Origin: Bacteroidota bacterium
GTDB lineage: Bacteria > Bacteroidota > Ignavibacteria > Ignavibacteriales > Melioribacteraceae
Reading direction: 5' to 3'
DNA length: 24,726 nucleotides
Assembly: GCA_023381535.1 (NCBI GenBank)
Contig: JAMCSN010000104.1
Coordinates: 1 to 24,726 of the forward strand
In this document: positions 6,785-12,939 of the stretch, piece after piece
Layout: each line of letters opens with the position of its first letter
Numbering within the stretch: position 1 is the first letter of the stretch
Made by a program: the position numbers and the translations under genes
Notes under the pieces: model-generated
Database searches by the model: none
What the model was told of the DNA's origin: nothing
The model's input: only the letters and a program-made list of their open reading frames with translations

Positions 6785-7270
6785 CTATGCAACAACAGAC
6801 AACTGATCACCAACAACTTTTTCGTAAACAGTTTTGCCATAGAACTTTTTAGACAACAAAACTTCATTCCTATTCTTTTCACAATTCCAAGAAACGTGGA
6901 TCCATTTACCAAATTCATAAATCAATTGATCGAATGATATTCTTTGCATGAGGATGTTGAACACATCAACTAAATTCATTGACGGAACAATGAAGTCTGC
7001 AGCTCTCCCTTCGAGATGTTGAGAATTGAATTTCCCACCGACAGCAGCATTAACATCGAAAGAACAAAAACCCGAATTAATAAAAATTGGAACAGCAATA
7101 ATTTCCCTGAGAGGTTGAAGAACATTCACACAAAGTAATCTCAAATTCTCGATTTGCTTTTCATTGGGTTTATTTCTATAACCATGCCGCTCTGCTTCTT
7201 GACTAATAGTAAATTCATCAAGAAAAAAATTACCTGAGAGTTTTGTGTTGATCGAAGTCGAAGCGTTCAT
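6785..7270 (-). CDS. M15 family peptidase (Peptidase_M15_3), probable phage endolysin
   Basis: 161 residues. The zinc-peptidase motifs are visible: SQHLEGRAADF at 83-93 supplies H85 and D92, and WIHVSW at 123-128 supplies H125, with E119 as a likely catalytic acid. The N-terminal NFFLDEFTISQEAERHG is the usual family opening. Members are D,D/L,D-carboxypeptidases or endopeptidases that cut peptidoglycan cross-links in phage lysis. The usual SGYRS segment reads SGFCS here, so the arginine often seen before the first motif is absent. The first codons (MNASTSIN) overlap a copy of the CGAAG repeat, and the C-terminal VGDQLSVVA is also repeat-like. Genes follow in the order peptidase, small membrane protein, holin. 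No signal peptide is seen, consistent with holin-dependent release. Confidence 0.8.
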   Translation of the reverse strand: MNASTSINTKLSGNFFLDEFTISQEAERHGYRNKPNEKQIENLRLLCVNVLQPLREIIAVPIFINSGFCSFDVNAAVGGKFNSQHLEGRAADFIVPSMNLVDVFNILMQRISFDQLIYEFGKWIHVSWNCEKNRNEVLLSKKFYGKTVYEKVVGDQLSVVA

Positions 7271-7419
7271 TTGCTTTTCCTTTTAATCTGTCGCTGATGG
7301 CTAAAAGCTAATTGCTGATTGCTATCGATTCACTGTAATTCACTCTACACCGAACAAGAGAATTTATTGGTAGACAACCTTGTGTGAGGGTCTCAGTTCA
7401 TCAAAAAAAATGTGACAGC

Positions 7420-7545
7420 CAGTATTACATAACGAACATTATGCTGAAGTCTTTGGTCAGTCCCAACAAATGCGTCTATGAAGCTCGCCCGCCATCCTGT
7501 TGGGCGGGTTCTGTCATCTCAGCATAATGTTGCATTATATAAACT
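7420..7545. mobile_element. MITE-like hairpin element bounded by inverted repeats
   Basis: AACATTATGCTGA at 7435-7447 is the exact complement of TCAGCATAATGTT at 7519-7531, and weaker complementarity extends outward on both sides. Between them, CCCAACA (7462) pairs with TGTTGGG (7498), and a CCCGCC/GGCGGG hairpin is nested inside. The ~125-bp unit has no coding capacity. It could be a non-autonomous transposable element or a structured RNA; target-site duplications are not clear. Confidence 0.4.
7487..7512. repeat. 26-bp palindromic repeat, copy 1
   Basis: CCCGCC (7488-7493) and GGCGGG (7503-7508) flank a loop beginning ATCCTGTT. The whole 26 bp is repeated identically at 7719-7744. Confidence 0.85.
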
Positions 7546-7718
7546 CGGCACTAAAGAATACTAATTGCCTCATCATCGCTCACGCCGGTCGTGGATTCCC
7601 ACACACCTTCATTCGCTTACATGTTTTAGTCGCTCGTTTCGTGTCGCCGATTCCGGCACACACTCCACTCGCTCCACTAAAAAAATAAAATCCGCGTTGA
7701 TCAGTGTAATGTGCGCCT

Positions 7719-7744
7719 GCCCGCCATCCTGTTGGGCGGGTTCT
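7719..7744. repeat. 26-bp palindromic repeat, copy 2
   Basis: Identical to 7487-7512. REP-like; the hairpin is followed by TTCTATTCGTTT, so weak terminator activity is possible. Confidence 0.85.
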
Positions 7745-7863
7745 ATTCGTTTCATGTGATTTTTGTCCTTTGTTGAAAACAAAAGAAAACAAATTATATA
7801 CATTGAGCGTTGTAGAACTTTCCTGTTGTAAATATTTTTGAGTCAAAGATTTAATGATGTACG

Positions 7864-8142
7864 ATGCACAAAAAAATTTTCGATATCACCCGAATCCGAT
7901 CTGATTCTAAATTCCAGAAATACAAAGAACTTGGACTGATCAATGAATTGGTTCTTCGAAATTTGCAAATCAAATCTGAATATCTGGAACTAAGAAAGAC
8001 TCACAACCAGATCGATGCAATTTTCATCCTCTCCGAAAAGTATAATTTATGTTACGATTCGGTAAACACAATCCTGTTCCGGAAACGACAAATTAAGCCG
8101 GTTTCTTTTCCCTCATCCAACCAGCCCCTAACAAGCCAGTAA
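7864..8142 (+). CDS. Small HTH-like hypothetical protein
   Basis: 92 residues, no recognised family. Residues 37-75 (KSEYLELRKTHNQIDAIF, then SEKYNLCYDSVNTILFRKR) look like a helix-turn-helix, with a pattern seen in small phage-borne regulators of the Mor or transposase-activator type. The C-terminal 15 residues are Pro/Ser/Gln-rich and encoded by an imperfect AACAAGCC tandem repeat that continues past the stop. No clear ribosome site precedes ATG 7864. It sits alone between repeat-rich gaps, upstream of the DUF6266-like gene on the same strand. Confidence 0.55.
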   Translation: MHKKIFDITRIRSDSKFQKYKELGLINELVLRNLQIKSEYLELRKTHNQIDAIFILSEKYNLCYDSVNTILFRKRQIKPVSFPSSNQPLTSQ

Positions 8143-8393
8143 CAAGCCACTGCCAAGCCATAAGAACCTTTCAAACCATCCTTCCAATGTTTTCCTTTTC
8201 TCTTAAGAATTCATGATCATTTTCCCGGGTCAAGCCGAGAGCATGTGCTGAGCTTGTCGAAGCACACTTTCACAATATTACAGTGAACAACATCACCGAA
8301 GATGATATTCTTACCGTTGAAAAACTGAGTGACTAGAATTTTCCATTCTGAATTCTGCACTCTACATTCTTAACTCATCAAGGAGGTACAACC
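8143..8393. other. Short intergenic region with dispersed repeats
   Basis: It contains AACAAGCC tandem repeats (8129-8150), a CTGAGCTTGTCGAAGC copy at 8252-8267, and an ATTCTGAATTCTGCACTCTA repeat just before the ribosome site of the next gene. A short frame ends TEDDILTVEKLSD at 8337 and may be a gene remnant. Confidence 0.4.
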
Positions 8394-9077
8394 ATGGCTA
8401 TCGTAAATGGAAATGTCATTGGTAATTTATCCGGAAAGCTTGGAAACCTTTCTGCACGGACTGTTGACGGAAGAACTGTTCTTGCAGCTCGTCCTTCCAG
8501 CTTTAATGCAAGTCAAGAACCGGCTGTCCTGGAAGTTCGACAGAAATTTTCCGTCACTGCAAAATTTGCAAGTTCTGTTCTTGCTCTCGCTTCGCTCGTT
8601 TCAATCTGGAAAAAAGTGAAGAACATTGCCGGTTCTGTTTTCAACGAAGTATTCCAGAACAACTTCTCTCATTCTTCCACAGACAAACCTACCGAGCGGA
8701 ACATTCTTGCACCGGAAGGATTTCCTCTGCAGATCGAAGTAGCTGCTGTCGCAGCTGATAAAATCACTGCTACAATTCCGATCCTGAATACCGCATCAGT
8801 ATTCGGAGCGGATGAAGTGAATGTTTCTGCAAATGCTCTTGTCTGCTATCATGACCCGGCAAATGAAGCAGACGAGCCGTTCAAGATCATTTCTCTTTCA
8901 AAAGAAGTTGCTGCATACAACTTCGCACAGACATACGATTTAGAAATCGATCTGAATGCAACTCAGAAGAACATTTCTGCTAAGTATCAGCACAGCATTT
9001 TGTATGTGTGTGTAGTAACCAAAACTGCCGATGGAAAAGTCGTTCAGAACTCTTCGACCTTCACTAAACTCAACTAA
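8394..9077 (+). CDS. DUF6266-like protein
   Basis: 227 residues with a very strong ribosome site (AAGGAGG, 7 bases before ATG). The N-terminus MAIVNGNVIGNLSGKLGNLS and the following DGRTVLAARPS resemble DUF6266, a Bacteroidota family that begins with a GSLGNLVG-type stretch and has repeated beta-rich modules. The middle (QKFSVTAKFASSVLALAS, IWKKVKN) is helical; the C-terminal 120 residues are beta-rich (KITATIPILN, SILYVCVVTKTADGK). There is no signal peptide. Function is unknown; a structural or particle-associated role is only a guess from the phage-like context. A good terminator follows at 9089, so it is probably a monocistronic, well-expressed gene. Confidence 0.6.
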   Translation: MAIVNGNVIGNLSGKLGNLSARTVDGRTVLAARPSSFNASQEPAVLEVRQKFSVTAKFASSVLALASLVSIWKKVKNIAGSVFNEVFQNNFSHSSTDKPTERNILAPEGFPLQIEVAAVAADKITATIPILNTASVFGADEVNVSANALVCYHDPANEADEPFKIISLSKEVAAYNFAQTYDLEIDLNATQKNISAKYQHSILYVCVVTKTADGKVVQNSSTFTKLN

Positions 9078-9088
9078 CCAAATTCGAG

Positions 9089-9117
9089 AAAGGGTTATCC
9101 CAATCGATAACCCTTTT
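9089..9117 (+). terminator. Rho-independent terminator of the DUF6266-like gene
   Basis: AAAGGGTTATC (9089-9099) pairs with GATAACCCTTT (9106-9116) around a 6-base loop, 12 bases after the stop codon; a short T-run follows. Confidence 0.8.
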
Positions 9118-9621
9118 CAATGAAATAAAAGCAGCTCACAAATTTGCGCTCACAAAATTCGATTCGCTTAAAATTGTTCGCCAAAAAAGAAAACGCTCTG
9201 TTCGGCTCATTCACTCCATTTCGTTTCATTCCATTTCGATTCACTCATTCGTTAAATTGCTAACCGCTCCACAAAAACTGCTGACGTTTGCTTCGCTGCA
9301 CGTCACAATATTTAACCGTTCCGCAGCAAATAAACTCATTCGTTCACTCCATTACATTCCACTTCATTCCGTTCATTCGCCTCACACAGCTAAAACCTGT
9401 CCCGATGAAAAGAGGGATCAAAAGCGAATAGTTCGGGCACAATTTTCCGCATCCAAAAATTTCGCCCTCACTATACTTTCGTTCCCCGATAATCGGGGGC
9501 TGCGCACTTTCAGTTTCCGAATTGTTTCATTCCCACAAACAGCGTGGTCAATTAACTGCATAATTATTTTGCCCGCCATTAAACAAGCTTAGTGTTATTC
9601 GAATCTTAGTATCCAATCCGG

Positions 9622-9659
9622 GCAAGGGTATATGAAACTTGTCTTGCCCTTGCTTTTTT
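9622..9659 (+). terminator. Rho-independent terminator with no gene in front
   Basis: GCAAGGG (9622-9628) pairs with CCCTTGC (9647-9653), immediately followed by six T. A register shifted by a few bases (GGGCAAG/CTTGCCC) also pairs. No convincing coding gene ends nearby, so it may close a non-coding transcript. Confidence 0.65.
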
Positions 9660-9808
9660 CATTCGTTCCTCGTTAAAAAGCGGGCAATACTGCGCCCTTG
9701 CCTTGACTAATCATCTTTTCTTACACCAACATGGTAACAAGTCATTATTTCGCAAAAGCATGACTAAGCGGGCAAAATATGTTTTTTTAACAGCGCAAAA
9801 GGTGTGTC

Positions 9809-9997
9809 GTGGCATCGGTTATCATTCATTATTCTAAAAGGCATAAGGGTTTTCTTGTGCGTTTAATTCAATCAAAAGAAAAATTCTTGGTTAATGTATT
9901 TACAGGCAATGGCAGTTTACATTCTTACAATTTTACTTCGCTTGCAGCAGCTCAAAATTTTCTAAACAGTTTTATCAAATCACTTAAAAAATTCTAA
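9809..9997 (+). CDS. Small hypothetical protein upstream of the ArdC-like gene
   Basis: 62 residues from GTG 9809. It is basic, with alternating beta-like stretches (VIIHYSKRHKGFLVRLI, KFLVNVFTG) and a C-terminal helix (LAAAQNFLNSFIKSLKKF). No family is recognised. The stop overlaps the AAAGGAG ribosome site of the next gene, 13 bp upstream of its start, so both are probably co-translated. The start is uncertain, with only a weak purine-rich stretch (AAAAGG) upstream. Confidence 0.55.
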   Translation: MASVIIHYSKRHKGFLVRLIQSKEKFLVNVFTGNGSLHSYNFTSLAAAQNFLNSFIKSLKKF

Positions 9998-10010
9998 AGG
10001 AGTAATAACC

Positions 10011-10415
10011 ATGTTATCAGAAGAACAAAAACAAATTAAACGGCAAGAGAAAAAAGAAAAGATCATCCGCATTCGTAAAACTCTTTCGGAAATGTCGGAA
10101 GAACAACGCCAAACGATTGCTGATAGGTTTGGCATTGTTACAGTTGAAGGGCATTTGCTCACACCACACAACCAATGTTTTTTAGTTGCTCAATCGGAAA
10201 TAAATTTTACTGTGGTCGGTGGGTTTCAACAGTGGATAAAAGCCGGCAGAATAGTTCGCAAAGGTGAACACGGTTTCTTAATCCTGGTTCCATCAAAAAC
10301 CAACCAAGGACAAAATTCAGAAATGATTTCTGATGATGAGGATGTTCACTTTTTCTCTGCAACTGTTTTTGATATTTCACAAACTGAAGTAATCGAAAAA
10401 TCGGAAGCTGCATAG
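10011..10415 (+). CDS. ArdC N-terminal-domain (antirestriction-like) protein
   Basis: 134 residues, strong ribosome site AAAGGAG. Residues 1-42 are a charged helix; residues about 50-126 carry the ArdC N-domain signature: GFQQWIKAGRIVRKGEHGF at 71-89 and HFFSATVFDISQTE at 113-126. In full-length ArdC this domain binds single-stranded DNA and is followed by a metalloprotease domain with HExxH, which is missing here. Stand-alone copies are common on plasmids and integrative elements and are thought to protect incoming DNA from restriction. This supports a mobile, possibly conjugative or mobilisable, origin. It is the last accessory gene before the tRNA fragment. Confidence 0.8.
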   Translation: MLSEEQKQIKRQEKKEKIIRIRKTLSEMSEEQRQTIADRFGIVTVEGHLLTPHNQCFLVAQSEINFTVVGGFQQWIKAGRIVRKGEHGFLILVPSKTNQGQNSEMISDDEDVHFFSATVFDISQTEVIEKSEAA

Positions 10416-10588
10416 CTTCCGGTTGTTTCTCTTACTTGTAAAATTTTGTACATTGCATTGTTCGTAATTAGGTTGATTAACAAAATTTTTTGTTCATAAT
10501 ATAATAGCCGTGTAGGTCTTTTATTCCCTACAAAAGTCCCTACATCAAAAACCAAAAGTCACAGTGCTTTTCTGCCGGGTCAAAAAGA

Positions 10589-10623
10589 AAAAGGTTTGAA
10601 AACAAATCATTTTCAAACCTTTT
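10589..10623 (-). terminator. Strong terminator downstream of the tRNA-Gln fragment
   Basis: AAAAGGTTTGAAAA (10589-10602) and TTTTCAAACCTTTT (10610-10623) form a perfect 14-bp stem with a 7-base loop. On the minus strand it follows the tRNA 3' end by 5 bases and leads into TTTTTCTTTTT, so it is the tRNA transcript's terminator. Confidence 0.85.
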
Positions 10624-10627
10624 AGTG

Positions 10628-10671
10628 CTGCCCCGTCAGGGGTCGAACCTGAAGTCTTCTGATCCAGAGTC
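10628..10671 (-). tRNA. 3' half of tRNA-Gln(CUG), truncated (attachment-site remnant)
   Basis: On the minus strand: a complete anticodon loop CTCTGGA (CUG at the anticodon positions), 3' anticodon strand TCAGA, variable loop AGACT, a perfect T-arm TCAGG/CCTGA around TTCGACC, and acceptor strand CGGGGCA with discriminator G. The 5' acceptor, D-arm and 5' anticodon strand are missing: upstream only GA matches, then unrelated repeats begin. CCA is not encoded. A break beside the anticodon loop is where many tyrosine recombinases cross over, so this is best read as an att site left by integration. It cannot work as a tRNA. Confidence 0.8.
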
Positions 10672-10673
10672 GC

Positions 10674-10799
10674 TGGAAACTCTATCTGAACCGCTGGAAA
10701 GTCTTTCGAGGCCATTTGAAAGTTGTCAGTAGTCATTGGAAAGTCTTCAGAAGTCATTTGAAAGTCTTCTGGACTCGTTGGAAAGTCTATTTGGATTGA
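10674..10799. repeat. Six 21-bp direct repeats (TGGAAAGTC core)
   Basis: TKGAAAGTC-like cores start at 10674, 10695, 10716, 10737, 10758 and 10779, exactly 21 bp apart, or two helical turns. The rest of each unit is degenerate, with TTCAGAAGTCAT as the clearest form. The array starts two bases after the tRNA fragment. Possible readings are integrase arm-type binding sites or a minisatellite; on the minus strand it would code DFPM/EFPA-like heptapeptides, but no gene is evident. Confidence 0.85.
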
Positions 10800-10923
10800 C
10801 AGAATGAATATTTTTGGTGCTGGAAACTGACCGCTGACAGCCCGCTTCGACCCGTCTACCGACGAGGCAGACTCGCTGAGGCTCGTTAAAGCGAGGCGAG
10901 CTGAACGCCGAACGCTTACTCGT

Positions 10924-12552
10924 TCACATCTTCTCCGGTGCAGTCACTCCGAGAATTGATAACCCGTTCCTAATTACGGTTTGGACTGCAATGCAAAGTG
11001 CGATGCGCGCTTCGGCAAGTTTCTTTTCGCTACCGATGATGCGGCACTCGGTATAAAAGCGGTGGAACAATGCGGCAAGTTCTTCAAGATAAGTTGTAAT
11101 GCGGTGCGCTTCAAAATTTTCCGCGCTGTAAATTATTTCATTCGGGAATTCATGCAGCTTCTTTAGAAGATTTTGTTCTTCCTTTGCGACGAGCAGATTC
11201 AAATTCTCGACAGAACTTTTCAGTCCTTCGTCATTTGTCGTTCGGAGGATCGAAGAAATTCTTGCGTGAGCGTACTGAAGATAGAACACGGGGTTTTCAT
11301 CGGACTGCTTCTTAGCCAATTCAATGTCAAAGTTCAAATGGCTGGTTATGCTTCTCATATTGAAAAAATATCTCACCACGTCGCTGCCGACTTCATCAAC
11401 CAATTCATCCAGCGTAATGTAATTCGCTTTACGCGTGGACATCTTAACAACTTCCCCTTTCTGCATTATCGTTACAAACTGATGGATCAAAACTTTTACT
11501 TTGCTGTCATCGTAACCCAGCGCACGCAGACCGGCAAGAACGTCGGGATATGTTGCATTGTGGTCGGAACCGAACAGATCGATCATTAAATCGTATCCGC
11601 GTTCGTATTTCGTGATGTGATACGCGATGTCGGGCAGTCTGTAAGTGGGCTCGCCGCTCGATTTGACAATTACTTTATCCTGCTCATTACCGAGTTCGGT
11701 AAGCTTAAGCCAAACGGCATCTTCCTTTTCGTAGGAAAGATTTTTTTTCTTGAACTCATCGAGGAGCGATTTGATCTTTCCCTCTTCATACAACGTGTGT
11801 TCGTTGTAAAAGTTTTTCATCTTAATGCCGATCCGCTCCATCGTTTTAATAATGTCGGCAAAAATTTCTTTTTCGGCGCGCTGCTTAAAAATTCCTTCTG
11901 GGTTTTCGTTAACAAGTTTATCGCCGTTCTCGTTTTTCAACGCCGCGGCAATATCTTTAATGTATTCGCCTTGATAATAGTCTTCCGGGAAATCTATTTG
12001 ATTGCCTAGCAGTTCAAGGTAGCGCAGTTTAACCGAATCGCCGAGCACGCGCATCTGCCGTCCGGCATTGTTGAAATAGTATTCTCGGTCAACGGTGTAG
12101 CCAATCCATTCGAGCATGTTTGCAACGGTATCGCCTACCACGGCGTTCCTGCCGTGTCCTACCGTCAAAGGTCCCGTTGGATTTGCCGATACGAATTCGA
12201 CCATCGCTTTCTTGCCGGTGTGAATCGCCGCACGTCCGAAATTTTTTCCATGCTGAAGAATTTCATTAATAATTTTTGTGTTGAACGAGGGATTGAAATA
12301 GAAATTTATAAATCCCGGTCCGGCTATTTCAATCTTTTCAATTACTTTCGGATCAGTAGTTAGGTTGGCTATAATTTCCTTAGCCACATCCTGAGGTTTC
12401 TGCTTCAGTTTCTTGGCAAGTATCATCGCAACGTTTGTTGCGTAATCCCCATGATTCGCTTGGGCGGGAACGGTGAAAACAAGATCAACGTCTTTCAGGT
12501 AAGCAAGTTTGTTCTGTGCTTGAGTGAAAATATTTATTAAGTACTCTTTCAA
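10924..12552 (-). CDS. argS: Arginyl-tRNA synthetase
   Basis: 542 residues, normal length. This class I synthetase charges tRNA-Arg with arginine in the cytoplasm. The N-terminal Add1 domain (residues 1-90, with AQANHGDYATNVAMILAKKL) is followed by the HIGH-type motif in SANPTGPLTVGHGRN at 122-136, the Rossmann fold, and KMSTR at 370-374. The C-terminal helical anticodon-binding domain (DALR type) starts about residue 430 and includes HARISSILR. It ends in GLSILGVTAPEKM, a usual ArgS tail. rsfS lies 26 bp upstream on the same strand, so they are probably co-transcribed. It is the first core gene beside the accessory region and its 3' end is intact. Confidence 0.97.
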   Translation of the reverse strand: MKEYLINIFTQAQNKLAYLKDVDLVFTVPAQANHGDYATNVAMILAKKLKQKPQDVAKEIIANLTTDPKVIEKIEIAGPGFINFYFNPSFNTKIINEILQHGKNFGRAAIHTGKKAMVEFVSANPTGPLTVGHGRNAVVGDTVANMLEWIGYTVDREYYFNNAGRQMRVLGDSVKLRYLELLGNQIDFPEDYYQGEYIKDIAAALKNENGDKLVNENPEGIFKQRAEKEIFADIIKTMERIGIKMKNFYNEHTLYEEGKIKSLLDEFKKKNLSYEKEDAVWLKLTELGNEQDKVIVKSSGEPTYRLPDIAYHITKYERGYDLMIDLFGSDHNATYPDVLAGLRALGYDDSKVKVLIHQFVTIMQKGEVVKMSTRKANYITLDELVDEVGSDVVRYFFNMRSITSHLNFDIELAKKQSDENPVFYLQYAHARISSILRTTNDEGLKSSVENLNLLVAKEEQNLLKKLHEFPNEIIYSAENFEAHRITTYLEELAALFHRFYTECRIIGSEKKLAEARIALCIAVQTVIRNGLSILGVTAPEKM

Positions 12553-12578
12553 AAATTTCTCCGGGATTGGCTGCGCTC

Positions 12579-12932
12579 TTATTCGTCGTCCGCAATTTTA
12601 ATTACTTTTGCATCGCCCCATAGTTTTTCCAGATTATAATAATTTCTTGCTTCGGTGCGGAAGACGTGAACAACAACATCAAAATAATCGAGGATAATCC
12701 AGTTCAATGTTTCGTATCCTTCTTTATGGAAGCATCTAATCCCTTGCTTGTCAAGCTCAACATCCACTTCATCCGCAATCGCTTTAACTTGTTTATCGGC
12801 AGCAGCAGAACAGACAACAAAGCAATCGGCAATACCGCCGCTAAGTTTCCGGAGATCCAAAATTTTTATGTCGTAACCTTTTTTGGATTTAATTAATTCC
12901 GCAATCATCTTTGAAAATTTTAACGGGTCCAA
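12579..12932 (-). CDS. rsfS: Ribosome silencing factor RsfS
   Basis: It binds ribosomal protein L14 and blocks subunit joining during starvation. The family core is clear: KMIAELIKSKKGYDIKILDL, then GGIADCFVVCSAA, VDVELDKQGI and the signature GYETLNWIILDYFDVVVHVF, ending near LEKLWGDAKVI. I place the start at TTG 12932, just before DPLKFSK, with GTGAGG eight bases upstream, giving 117 residues, the usual length. A TTG at 12983 would add 17 residues overlapping the preceding gene and has no better ribosome site. It sits between the LytR_C gene and argS, probably in one transcript. Confidence 0.92.
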   Translation of the reverse strand: MDPLKFSKMIAELIKSKKGYDIKILDLRKLSGGIADCFVVCSAAADKQVKAIADEVDVELDKQGIRCFHKEGYETLNWIILDYFDVVVHVFRTEARNYYNLEKLWGDAKVIKIADDE

Positions 12933-12939
12933 TTCAACC

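Larger units (their letters stand above)
7271..7863. other. Repeat-rich intergenic region
   Basis: No credible gene: the short overlapping frames on both strands here have no family match and are built from repeats. It holds a GCTGAWxGCTGAAAGC-type repeat at about 7,290-7,322, a 13-bp inverted repeat pair at 7435 and 7519, two identical 26-bp palindromic copies at 7487 and 7719, and a 'CCGCGTTGATCAGTGTAA' repeat at 7691-7709. The DNA is more GC-rich than its surroundings. Confidence 0.6.
9078..9808. other. Long non-coding, C/T-rich repeat region
   Basis: After the terminator at 9089 the plus strand becomes pyrimidine-rich, with two clusters of TTCATTCC-like words (about 9,208-9,252 and 9,334-9,372). 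There is also a TGACGT/ACGTCA hairpin near 9,280-9,303, a CCCCGATAATCGGGG palindrome at 9484-9498, and an intrinsic terminator at 9622-9659. A 111-codon frame at 9257-9592 has no family features and mirrors the simple repeats, so I do not call it a gene. GGGCAA words recur at 9620, 9682 and 9771. Confidence 0.5.
10416..10923. other. Attachment-like junction between accessory and core DNA
   Basis: No gene. In order: three CCCTACA-type words (inverted at 10511, direct at 10526 and 10538), a perfect terminator hairpin (10589-10623), the 3' half of a tRNA-Gln (10628-10671), six 21-bp repeats (10674-10799), a GCTGGAAACTGACCGCTGAC repeat, and a GC-rich palindromic stretch (10855-10905) that runs up to the end of argS. 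Confidence 0.65.

Noticed and set aside
7420..7545. Integron attC site
   Set aside because: The outer inverted repeat looked attC-like, but the RYYYAAC and GTTRRRY cores do not fit and the arms pair perfectly with no extrahelical bases. No integron integrase is visible.
7500..7846. Overlapping short frames on both strands
   Set aside because: They are translations of palindromic repeats, without starts or recognisable protein features.
9249..9318. attC-like pair GTTAAAT and ATTTAAC
   Set aside because: The two boxes are in the wrong order for one attC, and no matching partner box lies within normal distance downstream.
9257..9592. 111-codon open frame
   Set aside because: Composition follows the C/T-rich simple repeats and palindromes; no ribosome site, domain or family pattern.
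10545..10757. Minus-strand frame with DFPM/EFPA heptapeptides
   Set aside because: The periodicity comes from the 21-bp DNA repeats, and the frame runs straight through the tRNA remnant and its terminator.
10674..10799. CRISPR array
   Set aside because: The 21-bp period with a 9-bp conserved core is too short for repeat-spacer structure, and no cas genes are present.
11173..12009. Plus-strand frames of 130-138 codons within argS
   Set aside because: They lie antisense inside a clearly conserved synthetase and show no protein-like pattern.
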